This document shows positions 1-10,865 of a stretch of 64,000 nucleotides of DNA, piece after piece. Each line of letters begins with the position of its first letter. Within the stretch, counting starts at the first letter, position 1. The position numbers and the translations under genes are program-made. Location of the stretch: contig SWBL01000121.1 in assembly GCA_024195585.1 (NCBI GenBank), forward strand, positions 62,001-126,000, read 5' to 3'. The stretch is from Aureobasidium sp. EXF-3400 (taxonomy: Eukaryota; Ascomycota; Dothideomycetes; Dothideales; Saccotheciaceae). A model generated the notes under the pieces. It was given only the letters and a program-made list of their open reading frames with translations. It made no database searches and was not told where the DNA came from.

Positions 1-117
1 CATACGAAGTATCTCAGACTCAATATCACTATTCAATCACTTTCCTCTTAATCACTTTGCGATCCGTGTGCCTACTTAAAATTGTGATTTTTGGATACGA
101 TGTCTCGATCGGGTTAT

Positions 118-951
118 CTAGACCTCACGTCCCTTGTCCGTCTGCGCATACTTGTCAAGCGCATCGTGTAATTGACCAAACACACCACCATGCCAGCCTC
201 TGAGTGCGTTCCACTCGGTGCTTTTGAGGGTCCTGTTGGCCATACGTAGCCATCCACCAACAATGAGATCCGCATAGCTAGCCTTTGTACCGAGGACGAA
301 GGGTCCGCTCTCATCCTTTCTGAATATAGCGGCCAGTCCTTCCAGCTTCTTCTCAAAAGACACCATGACCTGTTCTCGCTGCTCGCCAACACATGCAAAA
401 GCATCGAATGAGTCCACCCCGGCGCGCTCGACAAAGACCTGCTCGCCGGCTGGCTCCAATAGCATGCCATCGAGCGAGAGTATAACATGAGCAGTAAAGA
501 CTTCGTCCACGCTCATGTTGAACCGCGCGTATTCATCGTGTTCTCCTCCACGGACATCTGTCATAGGAATTGGAGATGCTTGGTCTGGTGTAAACACATA
601 ATCGAGCTTCTGCTCCGGGAACAGATCTAAGCCTGAGTCCGGGTACGTCTTCTGCAGATACACTGCAATGAGGAAGGAATCGCCAATCTTCTCGCCGGTG
701 TTGGGATCCTCAATCACAGGCAGGGTGTAGTAATCACTGCCGTCGCCGAACTTTCGACAAGCAGGGACTTGCAAGCTTCGTCGCACCTTTTCGACGTCTG
801 GCAGAGGTACCCAGGTCGTGGTGTGGGGAAGAGCCTTGAAGTTCAATGCGAGTCTGGCCTTCCATGGGTTCGGGGCGCTGTTCGTCTCTTCTCGAGGTGC
901 TTTAAATGCTATGTCGTAAAAGTTTATGGGTTTTGAAGGTTTGGAAGACAT
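118..951 (-). CDS. Glutathione S-transferase-like protein (UstS/beta-etherase-like)
   Basis: A single-exon gene of 277 codons. I start it at the ATG at 951 (context AACTACC-ATG) rather than at the upstream in-frame codon at 1044, because the conserved domain begins about ten residues after this Met. The N-terminal half is a thioredoxin-fold GST domain: a FYDIAFK strand, an NPWKARLALN helix (typical NPWKTRLAL of fungal UstS/LigE-like GSTs), then a LPVIEDP cis-Pro turn near residue 95 and the GDSFLIAVYL helix. The C-terminal half is helical with a YADLIVGGWLRM segment, as in the alpha-helical GST domain. Members usually conjugate glutathione to, or cleave ethers in, small electrophilic substrates in the cytosol; the substrate here cannot be inferred. 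No biosynthetic cluster surrounds it. The family is clear; the reaction is inferred. Confidence 0.85.
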   Translation of the reverse strand: MSSKPSKPINFYDIAFKAPREETNSAPNPWKARLALNFKALPHTTTWVPLPDVEKVRRSLQVPACRKFGDGSDYYTLPVIEDPNTGEKIGDSFLIAVYLQKTYPDSGLDLFPEQKLDYVFTPDQASPIPMTDVRGGEHDEYARFNMSVDEVFTAHVILSLDGMLLEPAGEQVFVERAGVDSFDAFACVGEQREQVMVSFEKKLEGLAAIFRKDESGPFVLGTKASYADLIVGGWLRMANRTLKSTEWNALRGWHGGVFGQLHDALDKYAQTDKGREV

Positions 952-2388
952 GGTAGTTGGGAAGTTGGAGCGATATTGGAGCAGATTGTTTGCAATTGAA
1001 TAAAGCGATGAGATTGGAGTTTGTTCTTGGGTGGTGATTAGCAAAGTTGGAACTCTTTATCCTTCATAACCTGCTCCAGTCCAGCTTCTTGCGGTGACTC
1101 AGCTGTGTCACCGTCGCTTCAAGATTTGGCGTAGGTACGAATACGATTATACGAATACGAGTGTCTCTGAGGGGATGACCCTGTCTATATCCTATGGAAT
1201 CGAGCACAGGTCGGTACACCACCTAAATAGGACGCGACATACTCAGAATGCTCATGTATATACAATGTTACGCATCGGCTGTTTGATCTAATCAAGCGTA
1301 CTTCATTGCGTTGTGCAGTGGTAATTACAAGACAAGCATGATTTGCGTCTCACTTATTTCTAAGAGTCGCATGTGTTCCATCACGTAGGTATCAATGGAA
1401 CAGTATCATATAATCGTGAGAGCCGTATTTCAAGATGAGTCCAGTAGAGTATTGTCCCACTACAGAACGGGCACAAGAAAAGTGACAAGATTGTAGAGAA
1501 CTTCAATTCTGATGGTCGGTGGTCACAGTCCGCACAAGCCCTGCATCTTCATGTCGACGGAACTGGCTCCGGAAGAACAGAAGCACAAATCGGATAAAAG
1601 TGCATCTTGGCGATCGCAGGCTGCATCCTGATGACCGTTGTGACCTGGGCTGAGAAATTATCCGTAATCTACGGATTACCACGGGATCGATCCTGCCATG
1701 TCCAAATGTATTGCAGCAAGACCCGTGCCGTTATTTGCTGCGCCGCCTTCTGGTTGTACCTTTCACGTTCCAATCCTGCGTTGCATCGAGTCAGCCTCAT
1801 AAAATTTGAAGATTTGATAGCTGCCGCTGCTTACGCCGCCCCTGCGGTTCGCCAAACAATCAAAACTAAAACCTTCAAAACAAAATCCTAAACGGCCTTT
1901 GACTGTCCCGGAGTCATGTCCCTTCGCTAACTCTAAATGTCGTCAATGCTCTGTGGTTCGGCATGTATCCACAAGGTCGCGTAAGCTCCTTTCTCAAACT
2001 CAGAACTGTACAGCCATTGAACCTAGCTGTTTTCAGCATGCCCTACCGAGCATCAACGCTCCGAGCATGTCTCCGACACTGTATAGGCCACACTCAATAT
2101 AATCAAGCTTCCGCTAGGTGATTTCATTCGCGGGGCTGACTTATACAGGTAGCTTTGCAGACCAGTACGAATCGATCACCACATGATTCCATCGTCCCCT
2201 TAAAACAGCCCTGTGCCACGTTCCTCCTCCTTCTGAACCGCCTTTAGTCCCCTTCCCTCTCTGCAACAATCCTCTCAGATACTGCATCTCAGTGTTCAAG
2301 CAACTGTCTCTTCATCTCGGAAACCCTTCTTGCAACCTGGATCTTAGCCCATCTCACCACACACACACACACACACACACATTCAAAG
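952..2388. other. Divergent intergenic spacer, no gene seen
   Basis: This 1.4-kb stretch lies between the divergently transcribed GST-like and F-box-like genes. It has only short overlapping open frames without family signatures. The right end is the promoter and 5' UTR of the 2389 gene and contains a dinucleotide repeat (listed separately). Confidence 0.6.
2359..2380. repeat. (AC)11 microsatellite in a 5' UTR
   Basis: A perfect AC dinucleotide run of eleven units ending 8 bp before the ATG at 2389. Such runs are length-variable and this one probably lies within the transcribed leader. Confidence 0.95.
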
Positions 2389-3555
2389 ATGGCTCCAGTC
2401 ACCAAAGCTCGCAAAACCAAAGCCACTGCAACTAAGCCCTCATCGCGAGATAACGATCCATATAACCCTACAAATACATGTCTACACAAAACGCAAAGCC
2501 TGGACTCCACCACAGTCACTTCTACTCTGGATCCCTATGTCGACGATAGTGATCGTTACTCCTACACTTCCTTGAAGCGCAAGCGTTTGCCCTCCCCTCC
2601 AAGCACTCCACTACTCCCGGCCGGCATGGAGAGCGATTCTTCTTCAAATTGTGGTTTCCTTGAACTAAGCCCAACGCATAAAGATCCACTACCTATGTCT
2701 CTGACCGTTGAGGTTCCGCCCGGTCATGAAGGTCCCTTGGTCGTAAACCTCGATATCAGTTCGCTGCTTGCTCAGGCTCAATCACAAACACGTCTGCTTC
2801 CTACAAGTTTCTCTCCTCGCTCCCAATCATGTGCAGATTCAGGATACTCGAGTACCTCAAGCGTTACCTCCGAGATCAGCAAACCAAACACAATATCAAA
2901 GCCCAGTTTCCTAGACCTGCCTGCCGAGATTCGCAATCAGATCTATCGACTGGCGTTTGTCTCGGAAGAAAAGTTGGACTTTGCACACCCCAGTAACTTC
3001 AGCCGGTCGTCATCGCTTCTTCAAACCTGTCGACAAGTACATGAGGAAGGCCGCGGTATTCTGTACTCCGAAAACACTTTCTACTTCCAGCGCCGCAAGA
3101 AGGAGCAAGCTGTGCGTTGGTCTACCGACGTATACGAAATCGGCTACAAGGACATCCGTTTCTTTCTCAGAAGCATCGGTCTTGCCAACGTCAGTCTACT
3201 TCGTCGTTTGATAATCATGTTTGAAGACGCTCAGCCTTCTATGAACACTCATCTGAAGGATGCAGACGAGCGGAGGTTCACCAACGACAACGATCTGATG
3301 GACACTTTACGCATACTGGGTGACCACACCATGCTCAAGACTCTGGATCTTTGTTTCCAAGGAAGACGGATGTTCTACAACAGGGATGAATCCGGTTTCA
3401 TCGAGCTTCTTACTCGGATCAGAGCGGACCAAGTCAAGTGTATCAACAACCCTGAAACCCCATTCTCCAACTGGAAAGGACTCTCGAAGATTGCCTCGGC
3501 AGACGCAGGCCGTCTTGTTCATGAGATGACACGACGAGTCACAATCTTTCGCTGA
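2389..3555 (+). CDS. F-box-like / DUF7730-type protein
   Basis: An intronless gene of 388 codons starting at the first ATG after the AC repeat. Residues 1-165 are low-complexity, rich in Ser, Pro and Thr, with a basic KRKRLP patch near residue 63 that could be a nuclear signal. Around residue 170 is FLDLPAEIRNQIY, the degenerate F-box-like helix that opens a large family of Dothideomycete proteins (LPxEIRNxIY), followed by LLQTCRQVHEEGRGILYSE, the second hallmark of the family. The rest is a predicted alpha/beta region without known catalytic motifs. F-box proteins link substrates to SCF ubiquitin ligases, but most members of this expanded fungal family are uncharacterised, so a role in ubiquitylation is only inferred. 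Confidence 0.8.
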   Translation: MAPVTKARKTKATATKPSSRDNDPYNPTNTCLHKTQSLDSTTVTSTLDPYVDDSDRYSYTSLKRKRLPSPPSTPLLPAGMESDSSSNCGFLELSPTHKDPLPMSLTVEVPPGHEGPLVVNLDISSLLAQAQSQTRLLPTSFSPRSQSCADSGYSSTSSVTSEISKPNTISKPSFLDLPAEIRNQIYRLAFVSEEKLDFAHPSNFSRSSSLLQTCRQVHEEGRGILYSENTFYFQRRKKEQAVRWSTDVYEIGYKDIRFFLRSIGLANVSLLRRLIIMFEDAQPSMNTHLKDADERRFTNDNDLMDTLRILGDHTMLKTLDLCFQGRRMFYNRDESGFIELLTRIRADQVKCINNPETPFSNWKGLSKIASADAGRLVHEMTRRVTIFR

Positions 3556-6500
3556 GTAAGCTCGGGAACAACATTCATAGTCTGAGACAATGCCTCTCGT
3601 ACCTCCGTATCGTGCTCGGAAGAAGCACCGATGCATGATATTATTTACTAGTGGATGACGTCCTTCTTGTTTGTCGCATTCAGGCCAGCGTTGCGTTTCC
3701 CATTCATTTCTTGTTTACTCGTCACTTCATCAGACACAGTGTAGGCTACGATAGTGGCTTTGAAGATTGTTTTCATTGATAATACCCGATGCTTGGTTCA
3801 CAGGAGACAAGTATCAGTAGACTCAGGCAAGGGCGCCTTCGAGTCAAGGAGTTTTCTGTAGATGCAACGAATTATGACAGGACGGGCGGCCCTTGAGTCG
3901 CTCTGAGTTTCTCTCAACTTCATGTCATGACCTTCTGACGTCTGCACGCCTCGCGACTCTTACTTCATGTCGGCTTTTCGCATGTGCAATGCAACATGAC
4001 TCCCAGTGTCTCAGCAAGCGATTCAATTTCTCCTCAACTCCGTAGTTATGACCTCCACTCGTATCTGTCATGCATGAGATCTAGGCTGGCTGTCAACCTG
4101 ATGCATGGCCATGAATCGTATGCTGGCTATTGAAAACCATTTAGAAATCCTCCTGACAGAGCGCATGTTGACTCTACTTGAGCAACGGCTGTGAGTGTTA
4201 GAAGTGGATTGCTTGTTACATGCAAGGTAAAACGAAGCCGCTTCATCTAAGTGAAGCCAGTCAAGTCCGCGACTCGTCGTTGCAGTCCATCCGACTTTCC
4301 GCAGCCTTGCCGCCGGCGATTTCTCATCGGATCCGACCGTCAGCAGCTGCGCGACTGACTCGACGTCTGGGGCGTGAAGGTACTTATGCATCTCGCGTGC
4401 GTATCTCCCACACACCCAGCCCTGGTTGCTTGCGAATGCGAACATGTCCGGCTCAAAGTTAAGACGGCGATGCTTCTTTCCTCATCTCGAGCGGCCTTCC
4501 CATTTGGGAGTAACTCAGATCGGCACCTCAGCCTTGTCGTCGTCTGCTCTGCGGACACGAAGACCCGAGATGTCAACATGCGCTTTTGTCACCATATTCC
4601 GCGGGTCCCATTAATTCTGCCGTCGGCCTCAGCATACATCTATGACAGTCGATGAACCTGGAGGAACACCGTCCATGTATAATCGTATCGTCTGAACACC
4701 CACGAATTGCTGGCTCGGCTCGACAGCATCTGCTTACGAGTCAGGTCCAAACCCGCTCTACCCCATGAATCGTGCCCTACTTTGCTGCACGGCGGTGGTT
4801 TCTCCTGCCGACGGCCCGCCACCGCACCACTTCCGTCGTTTATGCTGGCTGCTGACTGCCACCTCACAGCCTGCGACAACCCATGATTCAAAAAACCGAT
4901 GACTGTGAGTCGTTTACAAAGACTTTACTAATCGAGTCGCTCTGACAGAGAGAAGGCGAGGACGAAGCCAAGAAGGCCAGAGTCTACCCAATGTGAGGCA
5001 CTCGTTGTCATGGAGTCTGCTTTGTTTGTCGATAATCTGCCTGTGCAGACACCGACATGATCCACCGGAGACCAGGAGATGCAAACAGACATCAGATTAA
5101 TTTTCCTATTCTTAAGCTTTATCACGTCGACATGTCACTCAAAATCTGTCTTTTGTTGGCAACGAGCCGATCTTTACTGTCATTGATCGCATCCCCTACA
5201 GCGCAATAGGCTTTAACGTGCTGTTCACCACCCGCATTCCTGGGAACATCCCACACGTTCCCAATCTCAAAGAGTGGTATGCATGTAAAGTCAAACCACT
5301 GGTGTTGGGCAAACAAGGGCTACAAAGTCACCGAAGCGGGTTTTCCTCCCATAAAGCTTATGGACATGACATGCATGCGCCGCGGTACGTTTCTCGCGAC
5401 CGTTGGTATACACAACCTGTGGCGCACTCACAAGCTCGTGACTGTGTTTAGTCGACACTATTCTTACCATCACCAACATGGCCAATAGGACCCTGGGAGT
5501 TGCGCAATTTGAACGTCTCTTCATGCAGAGCAGATACATCATGATGATGAACCACCAGATCGTTGACTCCAGCTGTAGCTGGTACGTGTGGATCCCTGTA
5601 ACATTCACGAGAACCTTGTGAACATGCTCTACACCACGTTGTGCCTATCCTCCCTCAACAGAGCCTCCAATAAACCGAGACCGCAAGCTTGTTACGCAGA
5701 AGCCATGACGAGCCCTTCGGCGTCGTCGCGTGCGGACCGAGACACTCTTAAACCGAAGCCGTTCTTCGACCCTAAGCCGTCAATCGCCTACACTGCAATC
5801 TGATAGCCGATGGTGGACTACCAGGGCAATCATATGGATAGCGGCTCTGGATCATCACCACTATTTGCATCTTCTGGCTGGTGATACAATTCGGTTGCAT
5901 TCGAAACGTCTGATGGGAACTCGGGACGTCCAATCTCGGGTAGAGAACGCGTCTTCGTCGTCGTCGGTTCCGTCGAACCACTGAGACATACCATACCCAT
6001 GAATCTAGAGCCGGGCGAGAGCGACCATCGCAATTTGACCTGTGGGGGAGCAGACTTCGACTGTTCTTGACCACTGTTACAGGTACCATGTCGGTTACAA
6101 GCGAGACTTGACATCTGTTGTCTGGAAGACTCTTCGATCCGTTTTGTGGTTTCCATCGAGCAGACTCTACGGACTATTCCCGAGAACAATTCGTGACTGG
6201 CCAAGTCGTCCGTTCCTTCCTCGCTTATCTTCTCGACTTACCTGCACGTCCTCAGGATCTGCTCGCCAGAAAAGTCAGTTTGATCTTTTCGTTCAATACT
6301 TCTGTCCATCTTTGAGTCAAGTTATTGTCCTTCGGTGCGACTGTTATCATTGAATGAACAACGCAGAAGGCAATGAACGGATGCAAAAGCTTGAGATTGT
6401 GCCTCGTACCTTCCTTGTATAGAAGTCCGTAGCGCGTATAGCCATGAAAATGCACAATACTTCCAGGAGCCAAGGGATCATCCATTGAAAAGCAATATAC

Positions 6501-6709
6501 TCTAGGCTCTCTTTGGATACAGCCCTGTTTTGCAAACCATTGTGCCTTTTTGTAGTGAGGTTTTCACCATGGAGCTTCGTGAGAGAAGCGCGGGATTTAC
6601 CCAGGCTTCAGCACACAGAGAGATGGCCAATGCGAATGCCAAAGTTTTCATACTTCTATGCTCATTGTACTGGACACAAGATTATCTGGAATACATGAGA
6701 GCTTAACGC
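3556..6709. other. Long spacer without a supported gene
   Basis: About 3.1 kb between the F-box-like gene and the 3' end of the tyrosinase gene. I found only short overlapping open frames on both strands, none with a recognisable motif, signal peptide or convincing exon pair. A frame of 124 codons on the minus strand (5830-6204) is the longest but has no family features. One MITE-like copy sits near the right end (6409-6626). Confidence 0.55.
6409..6626. mobile_element. MITE-like inverted-repeat element, copy 1 (diverged)
   Basis: The left end reads CCTTCCTTGTATAGAAG then a GCGCGTATAGCCAT block. The right end is a diverged complement, CTTCAGCACACAGAGAG. The inner block with AAAATGCACAAT and CTAGGCTCTCTTTGGATAC is shared with copy 2 in the tyrosinase intron. 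No coding capacity. Confidence 0.65.
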
Positions 6710-8211
6710 TCAGACATACACATAACAGAACGGACCAGCAGTGGTACTCAACGCATCCTCAATCAAGATGCTCTTCGCATTAACACCCAGATCAATCACA
6801 TCATCCAGTCTGGTGTTCTTCGATGGAGGAAGGTTGTTCAGAGTGATAGTTCCAGCCAAGGAGTTGTTGCCTTTGGGACTGCTGCGGCTCGCTGGGTCCT
6901 GGTTTTGCCAGATCCACCACGTACGATCGATTTGCGCATGGTGCAACCAGAACCATGGATCACCAGGCGAAACGAAGATGTCACCACCCGAGTCCCCTCC
7001 AGCCTGCGCTCGAGGTCAGTCTTTTTATCGCAGAAAAACAGCGTTTGGATACGCAGAACTTACCCAAAAGTGGCCAGCTGTGTGGACACCCAGCAGACCT
7101 GCTGCAAAGTCACCCTGCATGGTGGTTTGGAAGTCGCCAATGCAGGTGTTCTGTCTGATCAGAGCGGTGCTGTTGGCATCTGTGGAAGCGATACTGGCAG
7201 CGTAAGTACCAATATCACGACGCAGACAGCGAGGGTTGTAGCCCAAGCCATCAGGACGAGGGTTCGCAGGAACATCGGTGAAGACAGGAGCCACTGGACC
7301 AAGGTTGACAGTCATATTCTTGAAAGGCCCAGTCGTAATGCAGCCACCTCCAGAACCAGCAGGAAGTTGAATAAATGGTGTAGCTGTACTGGGAATCGAA
7401 GCTCCAGTATGGTTCTTATACTCGCCGTTTCCAGAGATGGAGTAAGCACTTCCATCGAAGATTGGTGAGTTCAACAGATCTTCAGCGTACCTTCCCCAAT
7501 TCGCGTAGGGAAGGTAACCTCTGTAGCCGCATTCGCTACGAAGAGCTTCTTCGAATGTGTAGATGAAGTAACGATGCCAACTGAGGAAGTTGCCAGTGCC
7601 ATGGATAGTCAATGTTTGGTTGATATGAGTAGCAAGGAAGTCGTCGTAGCGTGATTGTGCGCCAGGAGCAATGCTGCCACTCTTGGCTGGTCTCGATTGG
7701 AGACACAGAACAGCGTTGATGTACTTTTTCTTGTTGGAGTTGGAGAGAGTGCTCCTGTAGTATATTGTTAATGCGTGCCCGAGACTAGATGAAGCCTCCC
7801 CGTGTGCGAAATTCTGTAACGCGTAGGACTATAAAAATGCATAAAACTTTCGAGGAACAGGATAGTATCCATTAAGATACGATATGTTCTAGGCTCTCTT
7901 TGGACACACCTCGATTGTAGAGATTATTGTGCCTTTTGATAGCAACGACTTCGCTGTATGCTCCCGAAGAAACAGGGTAGAGGTTACAAAATTTAACACA
8001 CGAGGAGGCTTGTTTGAACATACCATTCTTGACGCTTGACCGCGGTGTCCAAATCACAAGTGTCTTGTCCACGGTTCTTGTGAAGATACGTCTTCAACTT
8101 GGTCATACCATGGTTGTCGAGCTTGTCTGTTCCTGAGGTTGATGCTGGTGTGAACGCCGTAGCGCTCGCACACAGCAAAGACACTGTAACTCCGAGTAGA
8201 GAGATGTGCAT
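6710..8211 (-). CDS. Tyrosinase (secreted, type-3 copper)
   Basis: A three-exon gene of 390 codons: exon 1 8211-8024, exon 2 7754-7064, exon 3 7003-6710. Introns 7755-8023 (269 bp, GTATGT...ACAG) and 7004-7063 (60 bp, GTAAGT...GCAG) restore a single frame. A signal peptide covers about residues 1-19 (MHISLLGVTVSLLCASATAF). The CuA site is H106, H114, H123 (IHGTGNFLSWHRYF) and the CuB site is H287, H291 and H314 (HTAGHFW, then GDPWFWLHHAQIDRTWW). The protein is short and ends soon after the catalytic core, without the long C-terminal lid of some fungal tyrosinases. It oxidises phenols to o-quinones; a role in pigment or defence is inference. Intron 1 consists largely of a MITE-like element. 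Confidence 0.92.
7793..8011. mobile_element. MITE-like element, copy 2, inside tyrosinase intron 1
   Basis: The terminal inverted repeats are visible: the left end AAGCCTCCCCGTGTGCGAAA (7793 on) matches the complement of the right end, CAAGCCTCCTCGTGTGTTAA. The body shares ACGCGTAGGACTATAAAAATGCA and TCTAGGCTCTCTTTGGACAC blocks with the other copies. It occupies about 219 of the 269 intron bases and its right end lies 12 bp from the 5' splice site. Confidence 0.85.
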
Positions 8212-8345
8212 GTTTCCAATATACTATGCGTCACTGCAGAATTGAGGAGAGAAAAAGCAAAGGAGAGACACGGCTTATATCTTTTGCGTTAGCCAGACGG
8301 AACATTGAACTTAGGGCCGAGTGCCGGAACAATATAAAGTAGTGA

Positions 8346-8558
8346 CCTCCCCATGTGGAAAATTATGTCACGCGGACGGCTATAGAAATGCACAGTTCCT
8401 TTAACAGATAGGAGGTTTCCACTGAGAGTCGTAATGTTATCGACTCCCTATGGAATTTACCACCGTCTAGAAGGAACTGTGCATTTCGATAGCTCTAAGC
8501 GCCGCGTATGTGTTGTCGTGAGAGTGAAGAGAGTGACAAAATTCAGCACATGGGGAGG
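8346..8558. mobile_element. MITE-like element, copy 3 (best-preserved termini)
   Basis: A 213-bp inverted-repeat element. The left end CCTCCCCATGTGGAAAATTA pairs with the right end, whose complement reads CCTCCCCATGTGCTGAATTT. Inner arms also pair: ATAGAAATGCACAGTTCCTT at 8384 against AAGGAACTGTGCATTTCGAT at 8472. The whole unit could fold into one long hairpin. No open frame; no clear target-site duplication. Confidence 0.88.
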
Positions 8559-9258
8559 GATTAAACTCTGAGTGGATTGGTAGATCACATCGCGACATAC
8601 AATCCTTGTTCATGCCACCGTATGGCCTGTCGCTTTGCTTATCGTCGCCTTGTCCAATCGCGCAAAACGCATCTGCTTGCATATCGATTCCAGAGCAGGC
8701 GAATATCCCGCTCCTGAGGCTGTGTAGGTATGACCATCCGCAGGAACGAATGCTGTAGGATGGGAAGCAATATGGTTGAAGTGAGGAGGGAAGGATAAGC
8801 AAGGCACGTTTAATATATTTACAGGGTCTCGAACCGAAGCTTATACCTGCAGAGGCAGAGATTGGCTAAGGGCAGGTTCGCGTGTTGGCACGTGTGTGAG
8901 CTTCTGGCAGATCATATTCGCAGTTCACCGCTTCTCGGTTCATGTCGCTTTTGTCCACTAATATATGCCAGTCCAGTCCAGTTCAGGCATGTGCTTCTGC
9001 TGGTCACCTAGTAGATGAACAAGTATCCTTGCCGCGCGTACACTCAGAATCTTTGGAACGGACCCAAGTAATCGAAGAACTCTTCGATGGCGGGAACAAG
9101 ATGATAGATGGATGGATGAACAGAAGCTCTTCGTGCTTGTGTGCCAGGGTCCTGCTCAAGTCCAGACAAAGTCGCTCCTGCATCTTCCGTGAATGCCGAG
9201 TAAACAAAACGATCCAGCCAGGAAGATTATTGGAAACCTCGAGCACTTGACGTTGGCT

Positions 9259-9463
9259 CCTTCCCATGTGCCAGCGTCTGTTACAAAGTAGCTATAGAAA
9301 GCGGTGTTCCTTCAGTGAATAGGAAGCGACCACTGAGAGTCATGATATTGGCGGCTCTCCATGAATTTGTCTACCATCTGGAAAGAATTGTGCATCTCGA
9401 TGGCTTCAATCCCGCATGCATGTAGTCGTGAGATTGGGTTGGAAAATTGAGCATACGTGGAGA
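9259..9463. mobile_element. MITE-like element, copy 4
   Basis: About 205 bp. The left end CCTTCCCATGTG and right end CATACGTGGAG are diverged inverted repeats. The central CCACTGAGAGTCATGATATT and GAATTGTGCATCTCGATGGCT blocks match copy 3. Confidence 0.75.
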
Positions 9464-9809
9464 CTACAACTTACTTTGAGAGTCGATGAGTCTGTATTGC
9501 CAGTATGAAGTTATTGTTGTTTAAGCATCGTCAGCTATCACCGCTGGTGGAATGGCTTTGTATCCGCGATTCATAGCAACTGTTCAGACTTGTATCGATC
9601 GGCTCATACGTAAGCTAGTTCTCTGCGATCTCTCCAACTAGAGCTTGGATTGAAGCGCCACACCCCACGGTATCGCATGCCAAATATGTAGTTGATGATA
9701 TAAGGCACAAAGAACGGTACAGCTGGAAAGTCATGTATACCACCCTCAAAACCCCTATCTGCCGTACCAAACACTAAAGGTGCGATGCGATACTAGAACA
9801 AATTAGTGA

Positions 9810-10453
9810 TCAGAAGTTTACACCGATAAGGGCATGTCTGACGTTGTCCGTGGCCATCAGACTTTTCTCAAAGTGTCGATAAGCTTGACGAATCTTTTCA
9901 CTGTCGTACTTGTCGAGTGCTCGTAAGGTCTCGATTTCATCGTAGAGATGTTTGGTGAGTGGTTCAGCAAAGGCTTGCACAAGATTTCTTAACTTCTCTC
10001 CATCGTAGTCCTTGGGAGGACATGTCTTGCAGTACTCGTAGAATGTGTCGAATCCTGGTGTAAAAGCTCGGTGCTGTTCAACATTCTGCTCCATGACTCC
10101 TTTAGTCTTCGTAATTGCTTCGATATCTGGAAAGAAGATTGCTTCCTCGGCATCGTGGTGATGATGCATACTTTCGCTCCAGCATTGACAGTAGATTAGG
10201 AAATCGCGGGCCACAGTCGCATCTCCTACTGGTAGGTTTGGTGCTTGGAGGTAAATGGAGTTAAGACCCCGTATGATGCCATTGTGAGCGAGTGCCATTT
10301 GCGTCGCTACATAGTAGGCTTCATGCGACCTCTGTACGGATCAGTCGTTGTGTGAGAGTCCAATCTCGGTAAGAGGGCGGACACACCTACGTCTTGTGAG
10401 AATGGCTTCGTGTTGATAAGACTGTATGGCTGATCTGCCCATGGACGAGGCAT
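9810..10453 (-). CDS. Hemerythrin-like HHE cation-binding protein
   Basis: A two-exon gene of 194 codons: exon 1 10453-10391, a 59-bp intron 10332-10390 (GTAGGT...TACAG), exon 2 10331-9810. Splicing joins SQD to RSHEAYYVATQMALAHNGI in frame, giving the usual start of fungal HHE proteins. The first ATG follows GCCGCAACC. Metal-ligand motifs of a four-helix hemerythrin fold are visible: MALAHNGIIRGLN, a SMHHHHDAEEAIFFPDIE helix with the H-x(3)-E pattern, EQHRAF and LTKHLYDEIETL. Such small cytosolic proteins bind a di-iron centre and are associated with oxygen, NO or iron handling; the exact function of the fungal branch is unknown. No signal peptide. Confidence 0.85.
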
Positions 10454-10563
10454 GGTTGCGGCGTTGATACTGTGGGATCCGTCGCACTGCGGACGCCGAC
10501 CATATGTATCAGAGACCATCATTCCTGGGCAGCGCCGCAGCAGCGAGCTACTGTACTCTACGC

Positions 10564-10865
10564 ATGGCTGAATCCTTCGACGAAGTCAACACAGCCGCTG
10601 ACCAATGCATTGCTGATGCGAGGTATGGGTCGGGGAACAATTTGCCCGAAGGCTTCAGGTTAACCCCGCGTCCTTCCTTGCTCCAACGCATGTGTTGTTT
10701 GCGGAGGGCGACGGAGCCGAATGTCGCATCAGCATTAACATACAACACCTCGGACGTCGCTGTCAGAAACGTCCGCAAGCTTGACCCATGTAAGTATTTG
10801 TCTGTTGTCGCTGGTACGACACACTCCGACTTGCAGCAGACCGCGGTGAGAGCAAGATCCGATAA
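10564..10865 (+). CDS. Possible small hypothetical protein (84 aa, two exons)
   Basis: A candidate gene in the spacer upstream of the HHE gene, divergent from it. The ATG at 10564 opens a 75-codon exon (MAESFDEVNTAADQCIADAR at the start) ending at a strong GTAAGT donor at 10790. A 47-bp intron ends at TTGCAG (10836) or, one codon later, at CAGCAG (10839). Either acceptor gives the same short tail, RGESKIR-stop at 10865. No domain or signal peptide is recognised. Support is the good donor and acceptor and the sensible N-terminus; against it are its small size and an overlapping open frame of 142 codons on the other strand. Confidence 0.33.

Larger units (their letters stand above)
8212..9809. 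other. Spacer holding two MITE-like copies
   Basis: About 1.6 kb between the 5' end of the tyrosinase gene and the 3' end of the HHE-domain gene, both on the minus strand. It carries element copies 3 and 4. No gene is supported. Confidence 0.6.

Noticed and set aside
5830..6204. 124-codon open frame on the minus strand as a gene
   Set aside because: It overlaps other frames of similar length, has no motif, signal or exon partner, and the spacer is non-coding in composition.
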